From Bacteroidota bacterium (GTDB lineage: Bacteria > Bacteroidota > Ignavibacteria > Ignavibacteriales > Melioribacteraceae), in the NCBI GenBank assembly GCA_023397505.1, contig JAEWUC010000008.1, forward strand, positions 248,001-312,000: a stretch of DNA of 64,000 nt, in the 5' to 3' direction. Shown here in pieces: positions 55,180 through 64,000 of the stretch. Below the pieces are notes generated by a model that worked only from the letters and a program-made list of their open reading frames with translations, was not told the origin of the DNA and did not search any database. Each line of letters begins with the position of its first letter. Within the stretch, counting starts at the first letter, position 1. Position numbers and translations under genes: made by a program.

Positions 55180-55809
55180 TTATGTTTTCGGATTAATTTT
55201 TACCCAAGGAAATAACCGAGGGACATTTTTCTGATAATTTAAATATTCATTGCCGAATACTTCCACAAGCTTTCTTTCTTCATAAACTGAACCGACGTAA
55301 AAATAAATTATTATACAGATAAGTGTTGTAAGATAAAACAAATCCATCGCCGGGCGGAACGTTAAGAATAAAATCGAAAAAAGATAAATTGGATGACGAA
55401 CCAATTTAAATGCACCGTTGGTATTTAAAGTCAATTTCTCGTCAAGATCAACGGGGTTGTAATTTCCCGCCAAATATTTTTCAATCTGTGAAATACCCAA
55501 AAACTCCTTAATGTTTATGGGCATTGACGCCCATATCAATCCAAAAAGAGAAAGAACTTGGAGTGCAAATGTAAGCATATCGAACGGATAATGTAAGTCG
55601 TAAACAACAACATCCGGTTTTGGCGAAAGCATATAAAAAATAAAAAGAAAAAGGAGAGACGACAAATTATAGAACATTCTATAGAATGCAATTTTATTGC
55701 CGATCTTCTCTGCTAAATTAATTTTCAGTTTTCGTGAAGCGAGAAAAGTGTGTGATACAGCGAATAAGAAAAAAAGAAAAACAGTAATTATTGTTTCGAG
55801 TACAATCAT
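55180..55809 (-). CDS. ICMT/PEMT-like membrane methyltransferase family protein
   Basis: 209 residues with five or six membrane helices. The C-terminal RHPIYLFSILFLTFRPAMD block followed by YEERKLVEVFGNEYLNYQKNVPRLFP matches the isoprenylcysteine carboxyl methyltransferase / phospholipid methyltransferase family, with a SAM-binding RHP motif and conserved Glu residues. Its start overlaps the rpoN stop (ATGA). Substrate unknown. Confidence 0.85.
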   Translation of the reverse strand: MIVLETIITVFLFFLFAVSHTFLASRKLKINLAEKIGNKIAFYRMFYNLSSLLFLFIFYMLSPKPDVVVYDLHYPFDMLTFALQVLSLFGLIWASMPINIKEFLGISQIEKYLAGNYNPVDLDEKLTLNTNGAFKLVRHPIYLFSILFLTFRPAMDLFYLTTLICIIIYFYVGSVYEERKLVEVFGNEYLNYQKNVPRLFPWVKINPKT

Positions 55810-57275
55810 AATTCCTTACGAAGGCGAGCAACCGGAATTTTTAATTGCTCGCGGTATTTTGCAACTGTACGTCTTGCAATATGAATTCCTTTTTCTTGCA
55901 GAATAATTGCAATTTTATCATCGCTGTGCGGGTTGTCTTTCGGTTCGTTTTCGCAAATTTCTTTTATCAATTCTTTGATATGCTTGTTTGATATCTCGTC
56001 GCCGCTGTCCGTCGATAAACCTTCGCTGAAGAAATATTTCAATTCATGAATGCCCTGCGGACTTTGAACATATTTTCCGTTTACAACGCGGCTGATTGTT
56101 GAAATATCCATACCTATTTCTTCTGCGATATCTTTATAAATCATCGGTTTCAAAAATTTTGCGCCGTTTTCAAAAAACTCGTATTGCTTTTCAAGAATTG
56201 ACTGCATGATTTTCATTAACGTATGCCGGCGCTGTTGAAGCGAAGCGATAAACCATTTTGCAGATTCAAATTTCTCACGTAAAAATTTGTGTGTTTCTTT
56301 ATCGCGCTCGGATATTTTCCTTTTACGTTTGTTTGTGTCGAGCATTTCAAGATAAGTTTTGCTAACAGTAACCGAGGGAACGCTTCTGTCGTTAAGTGTA
56401 ACAATATAATTGTCTTCAACTTTTTCTATTAAAAAATCCGGCGTAATTTGATTCATCTCCTCTGAATCAATATTTCCTTCGCCCGGCTTGGGATTAAGTT
56501 TCTGAATGATATCTATTGCGGTACGAAGTGTTTCTTTAGAGAGATCGAGATTTTTTTGAATTGCATCGAAACGCCTGTTTGCAAAATCTTCGAAATGTTC
56601 AGCGAGGATTTTTTCGGCGATAAAAGAATAATACGGATCGAAAGAAGAATTTCTAATTTGAATAAGAAGACATTCCTGCAAACTGTGTGCGCCAATTCCA
56701 ACTGGTTCAAGGGTTTGAATTCTTTTAAGAATTTTTTCAGCTTTCTCAATAGTTACTTCTATGTGTTCGAATAGTTTAAGATCGTTTACAATTTTCTCCA
56801 TGTCGGCTTTGAAGTACCCGTCCTTATCCAAACTGCCGATAATATTTTCGCCAAGAATGATTTCTTCTTCGCTAAGATCGAGCATGCTTAATTGATCTAC
56901 AAGTGCTTCGCGTAAAGATTTACGCTGCGGAGCTATCGGCTGAATTTTATCTTCGCCCTGACTTCTATTAATGCGTTCAAGTTCAAAGTCGGATTCAATT
57001 TCATTCATAAAATCTTCAACGTCAAACTCATCGTCTTTACTGTCGTATGTTTCCTCTTCTTCGGTTTTTTCCTTTTCTTCCTGATCGTCGGAATCTTCGA
57101 GCTGTTCAAGATCAAGCTCTTCGTCTAAAGTCTCTTCTAATATTGGATTTAGTTCCAGCTCGGTTTTAATTCTCTGTTCAAGCGCAAGTGTATTTAACTG
57201 CAGTAATTTTTGATACTGTATTTGCTGCGGCGATAATTTCTGTTGTAATGATAATCTTTGTTGAAGTGACAGCAT
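55806..57275 (-). CDS. rpoN: RNA polymerase sigma-54 factor
   Basis: 489 residues. Region I is LSLQQRLSLQQKLSPQQIQYQKLLQLNTLALEQRI in type (Gln-rich activator-interacting segment), followed by an acidic region II, a core-binding domain and the C-terminal RpoN box ARRTVAKYREQL. It directs RNA polymerase to -24/-12 promoters and needs an AAA+ activator, none of which is in the window. It starts two bases after the DUF3109 stop and overlaps the ICMT-like gene by four. Confidence 0.96.
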   Translation of the reverse strand: MLSLQQRLSLQQKLSPQQIQYQKLLQLNTLALEQRIKTELELNPILEETLDEELDLEQLEDSDDQEEKEKTEEEETYDSKDDEFDVEDFMNEIESDFELERINRSQGEDKIQPIAPQRKSLREALVDQLSMLDLSEEEIILGENIIGSLDKDGYFKADMEKIVNDLKLFEHIEVTIEKAEKILKRIQTLEPVGIGAHSLQECLLIQIRNSSFDPYYSFIAEKILAEHFEDFANRRFDAIQKNLDLSKETLRTAIDIIQKLNPKPGEGNIDSEEMNQITPDFLIEKVEDNYIVTLNDRSVPSVTVSKTYLEMLDTNKRKRKISERDKETHKFLREKFESAKWFIASLQQRRHTLMKIMQSILEKQYEFFENGAKFLKPMIYKDIAEEIGMDISTISRVVNGKYVQSPQGIHELKYFFSEGLSTDSGDEISNKHIKELIKEICENEPKDNPHSDDKIAIILQEKGIHIARRTVAKYREQLKIPVARLRKEL

Positions 57276-57277
57276 AA

Positions 57278-57844
57278 TTATTCTCTAATTACTTCTTTTA
57301 GTTTTAAAAACCATTCTTTGCCGAAAGCCCTTTCCAGCGCGTCACGGCAAAAATCAAATATAGGAATTTTTGTTCTTTTCCCTTTTTCAACAGCCGGACT
57401 GCAATCTCCGTATTTTTCATACCGTAGTACAGGTCCCCCAAAATTTGAAACGCGAATCGGAAAAAGATGACACGAAACAGGTTTGGGGAAATCAACCTTT
57501 CCATCGCGGAATGCTTTTTCAATTCCGCATTTTGCAATATCGCCTTCGTAAGTTACAAAAACACATTCATGGTTATTGATACTGCGCGTCATTAATTCGC
57601 CGTGTTTTTCTAACCAAAAGCCGTTTTTCTCAATTTCTTTAATATGCTCCTTCGGCAAATACTCTTTAACAATCGGATAGATTTTAGTAATTGTTTCTAT
57701 CTCTTCAAGTGTAATTGGAGCGCCAAACTCGCTTTCCATAGTGCAACAAGCGCCTTTGCATTTGGTAAGATCGCATGTAAAAGTGTTTTCAATTATTTCC
57801 GAATTAACGGCAATATTATCTATTTCGATGAAATCAACGTTCAT
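57278..57844 (-). CDS. DUF3109 family protein
   Basis: 188 residues. Cysteine-rich start CDLTKCKGACCTMESEFGAP, then IAKCGIEKAF, PVSCHLFPIRV and the C-terminal FCRDALERAFG, as in DUF3109, a YkgJ-like group thought to bind a metal or Fe-S cluster through the clustered cysteines. First gene of a unit with rpoN. Function is unknown. Confidence 0.9.
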   Translation of the reverse strand: MNVDFIEIDNIAVNSEIIENTFTCDLTKCKGACCTMESEFGAPITLEEIETITKIYPIVKEYLPKEHIKEIEKNGFWLEKHGELMTRSINNHECVFVTYEGDIAKCGIEKAFRDGKVDFPKPVSCHLFPIRVSNFGGPVLRYEKYGDCSPAVEKGKRTKIPIFDFCRDALERAFGKEWFLKLKEVIRE

Positions 57845-57994
57845 AAATGTGGAATAATTTTTGTTAAAGATACAAATTTTATACTATCAAAAAAAGCCGG
57901 GATGTTTATTATAGAGCGGTACATCTTAATAAGATTTAGACTGAAACCATTTCGATAATTGGATTGTTATAGAGTGAAATTTTTGAGAGGAAAT

Positions 57995-58258
57995 ATGAAC
58001 TGCCCTGTTTGTAAAGATACTGTTTTGTTAATGACTGATAAAAAAGGAATTGAAATTGATTACTGCCCAAATTGCCGCGGTGTTTGGCTTGATAGGGGAG
58101 AGCTTGATAAAATAATTGAAAGAACTTCCGCCTCGCAATCCTACGAAAATAAAAAGTATGACAAAGACCGTTACCACGAAGATAATTATTACAAAGACGA
58201 TAAATATAAATACGGAAAGAAAAAAGGCGGACTTCTTGGCGAGCTTTTTGACTTTTAA
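57995..58258 (+). CDS. Zinc-ribbon (TFIIB-type) small protein
   Basis: 87 residues from ATG 57995, which is preceded by GAGAGGAA. An N-terminal CPVCKDTVLL...YCPNCRGVWLDRGELDKII is the zf-TFIIB motif with two Cys pairs. The rest is a hydrophilic Lys/Tyr/Asp-rich tail ending GGLLGELFDF. Such proteins are widespread and of unknown function. The longer frame from 57959 has no ribosome site. Confidence 0.9.
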   Translation: MNCPVCKDTVLLMTDKKGIEIDYCPNCRGVWLDRGELDKIIERTSASQSYENKKYDKDRYHEDNYYKDDKYKYGKKKGGLLGELFDF

Positions 58259-58272
58259 GGTTATTTACAAAA

Positions 58273-58297
58273 AAGGGATTGAATTATTCAATCCCTT
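58273..58297. terminator. Bidirectional hairpin between convergent genes
   Basis: Perfect 11-base stem AAGGGATTGAA/TTCAATCCCTT with a TTA loop, 14 bases after the zinc-ribbon stop and touching the stop codon of the convergent DUF6599 gene. The A-run before it would serve as a T-run for the minus-strand transcript. Confidence 0.7.
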
Positions 58298-59165
58298 AAA
58301 ACTCACTCAAGATGTGCTTTACTTCTTCTTCATTAAAAACGGTTTCGTAAAAATATATTTCGCACGGGGCAATTGTTTTTACTATATAAAAAATTCCGTT
58401 AGTGCTATTGATAAAGCGGTTTTCAGTTTTTGTTTCACTTACCCCAACCTCTTGCATAAATCTTAATTTATCTTCTTCGTTAGCAAACTTAATATGTGCA
58501 TAGTTTAAATAACCTTTTTCATTTTCAAAAGGAAGAACGGTTATTTCATAACTGGAAAATTTTTCGAATAAATCCAACCAGGAATCCATTCCGTTTTGTA
58601 AACCCAACGCACCACGAAAAAGTTTGATGTTTTCAAGAAGCTTAGAATTATTATTTTCGAAAAAGCTATCATGTAATTGGAATAACGGCTCGTTAGATTT
58701 TTTTAGAATTTTATCAAATAAGTCGATGGTTAATTTTTGCGCTTCTGTTGTGCCCTTATCGTTTGCAATAGAAATATAAAACCTTCCGAGTGCAGCTTGT
58801 ACTTGATACTTTGTTATGCAAATAAATTTTGTTAGAGTATCATCTAAATCGCATTTAAAATGCGAAACTGAAAATATTCCAAATGCGGCGGCGGCTTCGT
58901 TCATTCTATAATATTCAACCCGCAGTTTGTAATTGTTCAATTCTATTTCCTGGAACAATAGTTTGTCGAAACCATATTCCAGATAAAGGTCCGCGCCGCC
59001 GTTTATATGACCCCACAGCGCATTGCCGTCAAAATATTTTTGTTGTAGAATTTTTAATTCCGCTACTTCAGTTTGGCTTAGTATCGGAAAACCCATATCA
59101 ATTTGCGCAATGATTTGAAATGATATCGTAAAAAATACTACTGTTGTCAGGAAAATCTTTTTCAT
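58296..59165 (-). CDS. DUF6599-like secreted protein
   Basis: 289 residues with a signal peptide (IFLTTVVFFTISFQIIAQ). The NALWGHINGGADLYLEYGF stretch and YRMNEAAAAFGIFSVS are characteristic of DUF6599 proteins of Bacteroidota and Acidobacteria. Function unknown. It follows the DUF362 gene by 13 bases on the same strand, and the two may be co-transcribed. Confidence 0.8.
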   Translation of the reverse strand: MKKIFLTTVVFFTISFQIIAQIDMGFPILSQTEVAELKILQQKYFDGNALWGHINGGADLYLEYGFDKLLFQEIELNNYKLRVEYYRMNEAAAAFGIFSVSHFKCDLDDTLTKFICITKYQVQAALGRFYISIANDKGTTEAQKLTIDLFDKILKKSNEPLFQLHDSFFENNNSKLLENIKLFRGALGLQNGMDSWLDLFEKFSSYEITVLPFENEKGYLNYAHIKFANEEDKLRFMQEVGVSETKTENRFINSTNGIFYIVKTIAPCEIYFYETVFNEEEVKHILSEF

Positions 59166-59178
59166 AAAAATGTTGATC

Positions 59179-60309
59179 TTATTTTAAGTCAAATTTCTTT
59201 AATTGGATTTTATCAATGTCTGCAACTCCGAGATTTAATTTGGCAGCCAGTTCCATAAAACTTCTTCCGCGCGGTAAATCTTCTTTTTGAATTTTTTCAT
59301 CAATCCTTTTTTTGATTACAATGTCGTAACCGATTCTATCAACCGCAACCGGATCTGTGCCGATAAGTATAGTATTATAATTTGTAAAGAACTGGGGATT
59401 AGCGCCGGGCCCGCCGTTAAAACATCCTTTAATTCCGTCAACAATATTAAGTACAACTTTATCACGCAGGGGCGGGAATGCGCAAACTTCGGCGCATGTT
59501 TCAGACCAAAGTTGTTTATGTAGTCGTCCCGTGTTTGTAGTAGATCCGAAAGCAAGATTTTTTAAGCAAAGCGTAACTGATGAACCTGCATTTTTTAGAA
59601 TTGGAACATTGATAATTTTATCAACCATTTGTGTAACAATTTTTGAAAAGTAGGAATATTTGCCTTCGTTAATCATATACGGTAAAGTTTCGGCATCGTA
59701 TTTTTCTTCGCAATCGGCATAGTAATACCAAGTAGTATCAATCATTTGCTCGCCGTAAAGTTTTCCGTTCTCGTCGTACATGGTTCCGTTTTCACCCTTA
59801 CGTTCGGTACCGATAATTTTGATTCCGGGAAATGCTTCTTGTATAAAACCGGCTTCGAATAATTGTTCTTCGCGCCTGTCCCAAATTAAAATATTAGCTT
59901 TTGGTATTCCGGTTTCTTCAAGTTGTTTAACAATTACCTGTGTTACTTCAACACTTGTTGTTAAAGTCGGACCGGCAACTGGATTAACTTTTAATCCAAT
60001 TTTTTCCGAAGGTTTAACAAACATCAGCCACGCATCTTTCAAATTATCTTTGCCTGTAAGTTCGAGCATCCCTTTTTCAATCATGCTGTATGCAGCTTCA
60101 TAACTCACTTTATTATCAACAACCGAGTTGGAATTATTAATTTGAACAACGCTTCCGGGAAATTTACCCGGCATTGAAATTTCTGTTCTTGGATATTTCA
60201 ACGCATCTGCAATATTGGTCAATGGTTTTGATGGCGGCTCTTGTGAATAAATATTTGTTGAAGAGAATAGTAAAGTGATAACAAAAAATATAACTGATAG
60301 CTTTTTCAT
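59179..60309 (-). CDS. DUF362 family secreted protein
   Basis: 376 residues with a Sec-type signal peptide (SVIFFVITLLFSSTNIYSQ). DUF362 landmarks: IGLKVNPVAGPTLTTSVEVT, KANILIWDRREEQL, PILKNAGSSVTLCLKN and IDPVAVDRIG-like GTDPVAVDRIGYDIV. The domain often accompanies ferredoxin domains, but no CxxCxxC cluster is present here. First gene of a pair with DUF6599. Confidence 0.88.
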   Translation of the reverse strand: MKKLSVIFFVITLLFSSTNIYSQEPPSKPLTNIADALKYPRTEISMPGKFPGSVVQINNSNSVVDNKVSYEAAYSMIEKGMLELTGKDNLKDAWLMFVKPSEKIGLKVNPVAGPTLTTSVEVTQVIVKQLEETGIPKANILIWDRREEQLFEAGFIQEAFPGIKIIGTERKGENGTMYDENGKLYGEQMIDTTWYYYADCEEKYDAETLPYMINEGKYSYFSKIVTQMVDKIINVPILKNAGSSVTLCLKNLAFGSTTNTGRLHKQLWSETCAEVCAFPPLRDKVVLNIVDGIKGCFNGGPGANPQFFTNYNTILIGTDPVAVDRIGYDIVIKKRIDEKIQKEDLPRGRSFMELAAKLNLGVADIDKIQLKKFDLK

Positions 60310-60426
60310 CGGACGATCCCCCTGTAAGTGAAATTTTATTGGTAAACTTACAGAGATAAAAAATAAATTGTAGTATAATTTGATTGTAACTGAACAAAAT
60401 TGGACGTCATATTCACGAAAGGTAAA

Positions 60427-61068
60427 ATGAAAAACATTAAAGCAATATTTTGGGATAACGACGGTGTTCTTGTTGATACGGAACGTTTATACTTCGAAGC
60501 AAACCGTGTTGTGTTTCTAAAACATGGTACTGAATTGACAAAAGAATTGTTTGTGGAAAATTTCTTAAAGAAAGGGCGGGGAACATGGCATCTATTAAAA
60601 GATAAAAATTATACCGAAGAAATGATTTCGGAATTGCGCAAAGAAAGAAATGAATACTATGCAAAGCTTTTAGAAGAACAATCCGAAGCCATTGAAGGCG
60701 TAGAGAAAATCTTGCAGCATTTTCACGGAAAAATTATGATGGGTGTTGTAACGAGTTCGCGTAAAGATCATTTCGAAAAGATTCACAGCCGCACGGGATT
60801 CACAAAATATTTTGATTTTGTGTTAACATCAGATGATATAGATAAAGTTAAACCAGATCCCGGGCCATATCTAAAAGCACTTGAGATAAGCGGTTTAAAT
60901 AAAGGTGAATGTATTGTTGTAGAAGATTCAGAACGCGGTTTAAAAGCGGCAATAGCCGCCGGGATTAAGTGTTATATAATTCCTACAGAGTTGACAAAAG
61001 ATTCCGACTTTAACGGCGCGGAAAAAATTCTAAACAGTATAAATGATTTAGCGCCGATAATTTTATAG
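60427..61068 (+). CDS. HAD-family hydrolase (beta-phosphoglucomutase-like)
   Basis: 213 residues from ATG 60427 with GAAAGG upstream; the longer frame begins at a TTG. HAD motifs: DNDGVLVDTE (motif I), VTSSRKD (motif II), KPDPGPYLKAL (motif III) and VVEDSERGLKAAIAAG (motif IV). The helical cap after motif I marks the beta-phosphoglucomutase/phosphoglycolate phosphatase subgroup. Substrate unknown. Convergent with the LDH gene, 13 bases apart. Confidence 0.9.
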   Translation: MKNIKAIFWDNDGVLVDTERLYFEANRVVFLKHGTELTKELFVENFLKKGRGTWHLLKDKNYTEEMISELRKERNEYYAKLLEEQSEAIEGVEKILQHFHGKIMMGVVTSSRKDHFEKIHSRTGFTKYFDFVLTSDDIDKVKPDPGPYLKALEISGLNKGECIVVEDSERGLKAAIAAGIKCYIIPTELTKDSDFNGAEKILNSINDLAPIIL

Positions 61069-61081
61069 TAACTGTAAGAAA

Positions 61082-62026
61082 TTACTTTTTCGTGTATTCA
61101 TTGATTTTACTGCGGATAATTTTTGCACTGTTGTACAGACCTTCACTTTCCGACGAACTTAATTGCAAAGGAAGTGCACCAAGATCTCCTTTGCCGGAAA
61201 TTAAATGCGGCAGAGAAAGTGTAACATCTTCAATGCCCTTTATATTTTTTGTACGCGTACATACAGTTAAAATTGCGCGGTTATCGCGGTTGATAACATC
61301 AACAAGCCTAACAATAGCTCCGCCTATTCCATAATAAGTCGAACCTTTGCCTTCAATAATTTTATACGCCGCATTACGAACATCCGAATCAATTTCGGTT
61401 TTTATTTTATCATCAAGAGAGGCATTCCTAAATTTTACAAAATCATTTAAAGGTATTCCTCCGATTCCTATGTTCGACCACACGAGCACTTCCGAATCGC
61501 CGTGCTCACCAATTACATACCCGTGAACATGCTGCGCATCAACGCCCAAGTGTCTTCCAAGCAAAGCCCTGAACCGCGCAGTATCAAGCGTTGTACCTGT
61601 GCCGATAACTTTTGAATAAGGAACTCCGTACTCAGCGGCAATATCCGAAGCAAGATGGGTGATTATATCAACAGGATTTGTTGCGATAATAAAAACAGCG
61701 TTGGGCGCGTATTTAATTGTGTTCGGAATAATTTGTCGTAGAATTGCAGCGTTTCTTTCGAGAAGCGCTAATCTTGTTTCGCCGGGCTTTTGACCAACAC
61801 CCGCGGCAATAATTATTGCTTTACTGTCTTTCAAGTTTTCGTAACTGCCGTGATAAATATCCATTGCTTGAATGAATGGAACGGCGTGTTGAATATCAGC
61901 CGCTTCCGATATTGATCGTTTTTCGTTTGCATCGATCATAACAATTTCGCTTGCAGATTTACGCATAGCCAAAGCATAAGCTGCTGTCGAGCCGACAAGC
62001 CCGTTTCCTATAATTCCAACTTTCAT
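61082..62026 (-). CDS. ldh: L-lactate dehydrogenase
   Basis: 314 residues. NAD site is GNGLVGSTAAYALA. Substrate specificity loop is GQKPGETRL: Gln before the KPGE, not the Arg of malate dehydrogenases, so lactate/pyruvate is the likely pair. DTARFR supplies the substrate Arg and IGEHGDSE the catalytic His. Full length. It interconverts pyruvate and L-lactate in fermentation. Confidence 0.93.
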   Translation of the reverse strand: MKVGIIGNGLVGSTAAYALAMRKSASEIVMIDANEKRSISEAADIQHAVPFIQAMDIYHGSYENLKDSKAIIIAAGVGQKPGETRLALLERNAAILRQIIPNTIKYAPNAVFIIATNPVDIITHLASDIAAEYGVPYSKVIGTGTTLDTARFRALLGRHLGVDAQHVHGYVIGEHGDSEVLVWSNIGIGGIPLNDFVKFRNASLDDKIKTEIDSDVRNAAYKIIEGKGSTYYGIGGAIVRLVDVINRDNRAILTVCTRTKNIKGIEDVTLSLPHLISGKGDLGALPLQLSSSESEGLYNSAKIIRSKINEYTKK

Positions 62027-62234
62027 GATTATTCCTTTTCTGTATTAGAATATTTTAATATTATTAACGCATTAACAAATATTAAAGTTCTACTGAGTGT
62101 ATAGAAAGTTTTTTAAGTGCAGGGTGTGACTAAAAATGCATAAAAATATCTTTGCGTAAAGAGCAATATTCAGCTAAATTTATTTGCGATTGTTTTGAAA
62201 GGATAACAAACTCACAAAAATTCCGGAGAGATAA

Positions 62235-63482
62235 ATGACCGATAAAAAATTCGGTTTTATACCGGTTGCAAGTGAAATTACATCCATCCCGCCTAAAGAT
62301 ATTGCCTTTGATATTGAAACCGAACTTTTACACATCGGCGGCGTACAATTCAAAGAAGAACAATTATTAGAAAACATTCCCATGTTTTATTTTGTTCTCA
62401 CCGGCGGTACCGAGCAAAAAGTATTGAACTTGTGGAAAATTAGAAGAGATAAATTTGAAAACGAACCGGTGATTTTGTTAGCACATCCCGGCAACAATTC
62501 GCTCCCTGCATCTTTGGAAATTCTTGCAAGATTAAACCAAGAAAACGCCAAGGGAAAAATTATTTATCTCGACGACAACTCGAACAAAGAGAATTGGCAT
62601 GAATTAGATAAGCTTATAAAAAATATACATGTTTATCATAAGCTTAGAAGGACAAAGATAGGGCTGTTCGGCAAGCCGTCCGATTGGCTTATAGCAAGCA
62701 TGCCGGATTATCAAAAAATCAAAAACATTTGGGGACCGGAAATAATTGAAATAGAAATGAATGAATTGACGGATACTATCGATTCGATGAAAGATTCGGA
62801 TATTGAAGAAGCACATTTTATGTTTACAAACAACGCTACAGAAATTAATGAACCTTCCAAAAAAGAATTAAAAAATACAGTTAAAGTTTATTCGACGTTA
62901 AAAGAGATAATTGGAAAAAATAATCTTTCGGCAATAAGTGTGCGTTGTTTTGATCTTGTTGCGGGATTAAAAACAACAGGATGTTTCGCGCTCTCAAAAT
63001 TAAATGACGACGGAATTATTGCCGGGTGCGAAGGCGACCTTGTTTCAACAATAGGAATGGTTTGGGCAAATCTTTTAACGGATCAATTGGCATGGATGGC
63101 TAACCCGGCACAGATAAACGAACAAAACAATTCATTATGGCTCGCTCATTGTACAATTCCAATCAACATGGTTGAAAGCTATAGAATACGTTCCCATTTC
63201 GAATCAGGTATTGGGGTAGGAATCGAAGGAGAAGTATCAAAAGGAAAGGCAACTCTATTCCGTTTAGGTGGAACAGATTTAAACAAGATGTGGATTTCGA
63301 ATGCCGAAATTCTAGAAACAGGGAATGAGGATAATTTGTGCCGTACTCAAGTTCATGTAAAATTGCACGGCAATTATAAAGTCACCGATTTATTGAATGC
63401 GCCGCTCGGAAACCACATGCTTCTTGTGCGTGGAAGCAATGTTAAAGAAATGCAAAATTGGTTTGATGGCTTTATCCACTAA
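62235..63482 (+). CDS. L-fucose-isomerase-like protein
   Basis: 415 residues, cytoplasmic. FGFIPVASEITSIPPKDI and the C-terminal part with VRCFDLVAGLKTTGCFALSKLNDDGIIAGCEGDL and WLAHCTIP follow the L-fucose/L-arabinose isomerase-like fold, whose Glu and Asp residues bind Mn. CEGD would supply a metal ligand. Distant members have unassigned sugar substrates. Strong ribosome site CCGGAGAG. A secreted fucosidase is encoded at 33345, which makes a sugar-isomerase role plausible but unproven. Confidence 0.8.
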   Translation: MTDKKFGFIPVASEITSIPPKDIAFDIETELLHIGGVQFKEEQLLENIPMFYFVLTGGTEQKVLNLWKIRRDKFENEPVILLAHPGNNSLPASLEILARLNQENAKGKIIYLDDNSNKENWHELDKLIKNIHVYHKLRRTKIGLFGKPSDWLIASMPDYQKIKNIWGPEIIEIEMNELTDTIDSMKDSDIEEAHFMFTNNATEINEPSKKELKNTVKVYSTLKEIIGKNNLSAISVRCFDLVAGLKTTGCFALSKLNDDGIIAGCEGDLVSTIGMVWANLLTDQLAWMANPAQINEQNNSLWLAHCTIPINMVESYRIRSHFESGIGVGIEGEVSKGKATLFRLGGTDLNKMWISNAEILETGNEDNLCRTQVHVKLHGNYKVTDLLNAPLGNHMLLVRGSNVKEMQNWFDGFIH

Positions 63483-63518
63483 TCAAATAAAATATAAATT
63501 AAACAAAGCGGGGATGGT

Positions 63519-64000
63519 ATGAGTAAAAAATTGTTGCAATCAATTATTGTATTCTTGTTTGTTATGTCTTTATCAATTAATCTTTTTGCTCAAAATTATT
63601 ACATGAGACAAAAAAGCGGAACATGGTTTGCCGGTGAAATAAACTTTCCTAAAATGGAAGACTATTACGATTATGCCAGCGGCTGGAATGTAAATTTGAT
63701 GCTGAAGCTAAGAATGTCTGATAGAATTAGTTTATTAGGCGAATTACCTATTGCACATGGAAGTGTTGATGACAAATACTACTTCATGGAAGGAAACGAA
63801 ACAGGTATTGGAAATATTTTCGTTGGATTACAAACAACAACTAAAATAGATGGATTGTCTTTCGAATTGGGAATTAGATTACCGACAGCAGATGAAGACA
63901 AAGTGATGGCTTATTTACCGTCAACGATAAGTGATCTCGAAAAATATTCAAGCTTTTCTTTTAATGCTTGGGGTGCTTCACTTCTTTCCACATATCAGTT
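63519..64000 (+). CDS. Secreted/outer-membrane protein (partial)
   Basis: The visible 160 residues start at ATG 63519 (GGGGAT upstream) with a signal peptide ending INLFAQ. The remainder is rich in amphipathic strands (WNVNLMLKLRMSDRISLLGEL, FVGLQTTTKIDGLSFELGIRL), like outer-membrane beta-barrel proteins of Bacteroidota. The gene runs beyond base 64000, so no closer assignment is possible. Confidence 0.7.
   Translation, partial: MSKKLLQSIIVFLFVMSLSINLFAQNYYMRQKSGTWFAGEINFPKMEDYYDYASGWNVNLMLKLRMSDRISLLGELPIAHGSVDDKYYFMEGNETGIGNIFVGLQTTTKIDGLSFELGIRLPTADEDKVMAYLPSTISDLEKYSSFSFNAWGASLLSTYQ

Noticed and set aside
61067..61090. AGTAA/TTACT hairpin with T-run between the HAD gene and ldh
   Set aside because: A five-base A/T-rich stem is too weak to call a terminator.
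1..64000. tRNA, rRNA and CRISPR signals
   Set aside because: No cloverleaf with a T-loop consensus and no regularly spaced repeats were found by eye; a tRNAscan or CRISPR search would settle this.

Overview
The window is a gene-dense, moderately AT-rich bacterial chromosome segment. Two secreted proteins end in a type IX secretion (Por) sorting domain with the YPNPFNP motif (genes at 29513 and 51269). Together with outer-membrane-type proteins, DUF4159/DUF4175, DUF3109-rpoN and DUF6599 genes, this suggests a Bacteroidota/Ignavibacteriota-type organism, probably near Ignavibacteriales; that placement is inferred from protein character, not from a marker-gene search. No rRNA or tRNA gene and no CRISPR array was seen.

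Layout. 1-3436: partial membrane acyltransferase-like gene, a divergent Nramp-family transporter and a serine hydrolase. 3633-7859: an AT-rich defence cassette of DNA methyltransferase, AIPR-family protein and TdeIII-type restriction endonuclease. 8091-9484: a conserved hypothetical and a REP-associated tyrosine transposase (RAYT) bracketed by two similar sets of palindromes. 9774-11608: a sigma70-type promoter with a large dyad, an SPFH/band-7 protein, a hypothetical and a ribbon-helix-helix protein. 11636-24883: hydrolases, small enzymes and DUF genes, with a 185-bp MITE-like element at 17434 and a 1120-residue coiled-coil DUF4175 protein. 25693-29378: M64 peptidase, second RAYT, DJ-1/PfpI protein and membrane AraC regulator. 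29513-36324: PQQ-propeller T9SS protein, lipid kinase, PLP dehydratase, GH95 fucosidase, TetR regulator.

36396-47824 holds housekeeping genes: cydB, cydA, valS, proB and proA, an orphan membrane protein, and two adjacent GT-B glycosyltransferase-like genes. 48101-50059 encodes the most unusual protein: a receiver domain, a cytoplasmic NrtA/CmpA-like substrate-binding domain and a CheW domain in one chain. 50120-57844 is a minus-strand run with rubrerythrin, an SMP-30-like T9SS protein, a HAD phosphatase, hslU, hslV, an ICMT-like protein, rpoN and a DUF3109 protein. The end carries a zinc-ribbon protein, DUF6599, DUF362, a HAD phosphatase, L-lactate dehydrogenase, an L-fucose-isomerase-like protein and a partial envelope protein.

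Strongest candidates for new biology are the REC-SBP-CheW fusion, the palindromes at the same internal position of both RAYT genes, and the SPFH/RHH operon with its dyad operator. Families were assigned by reading motifs, without database searches.
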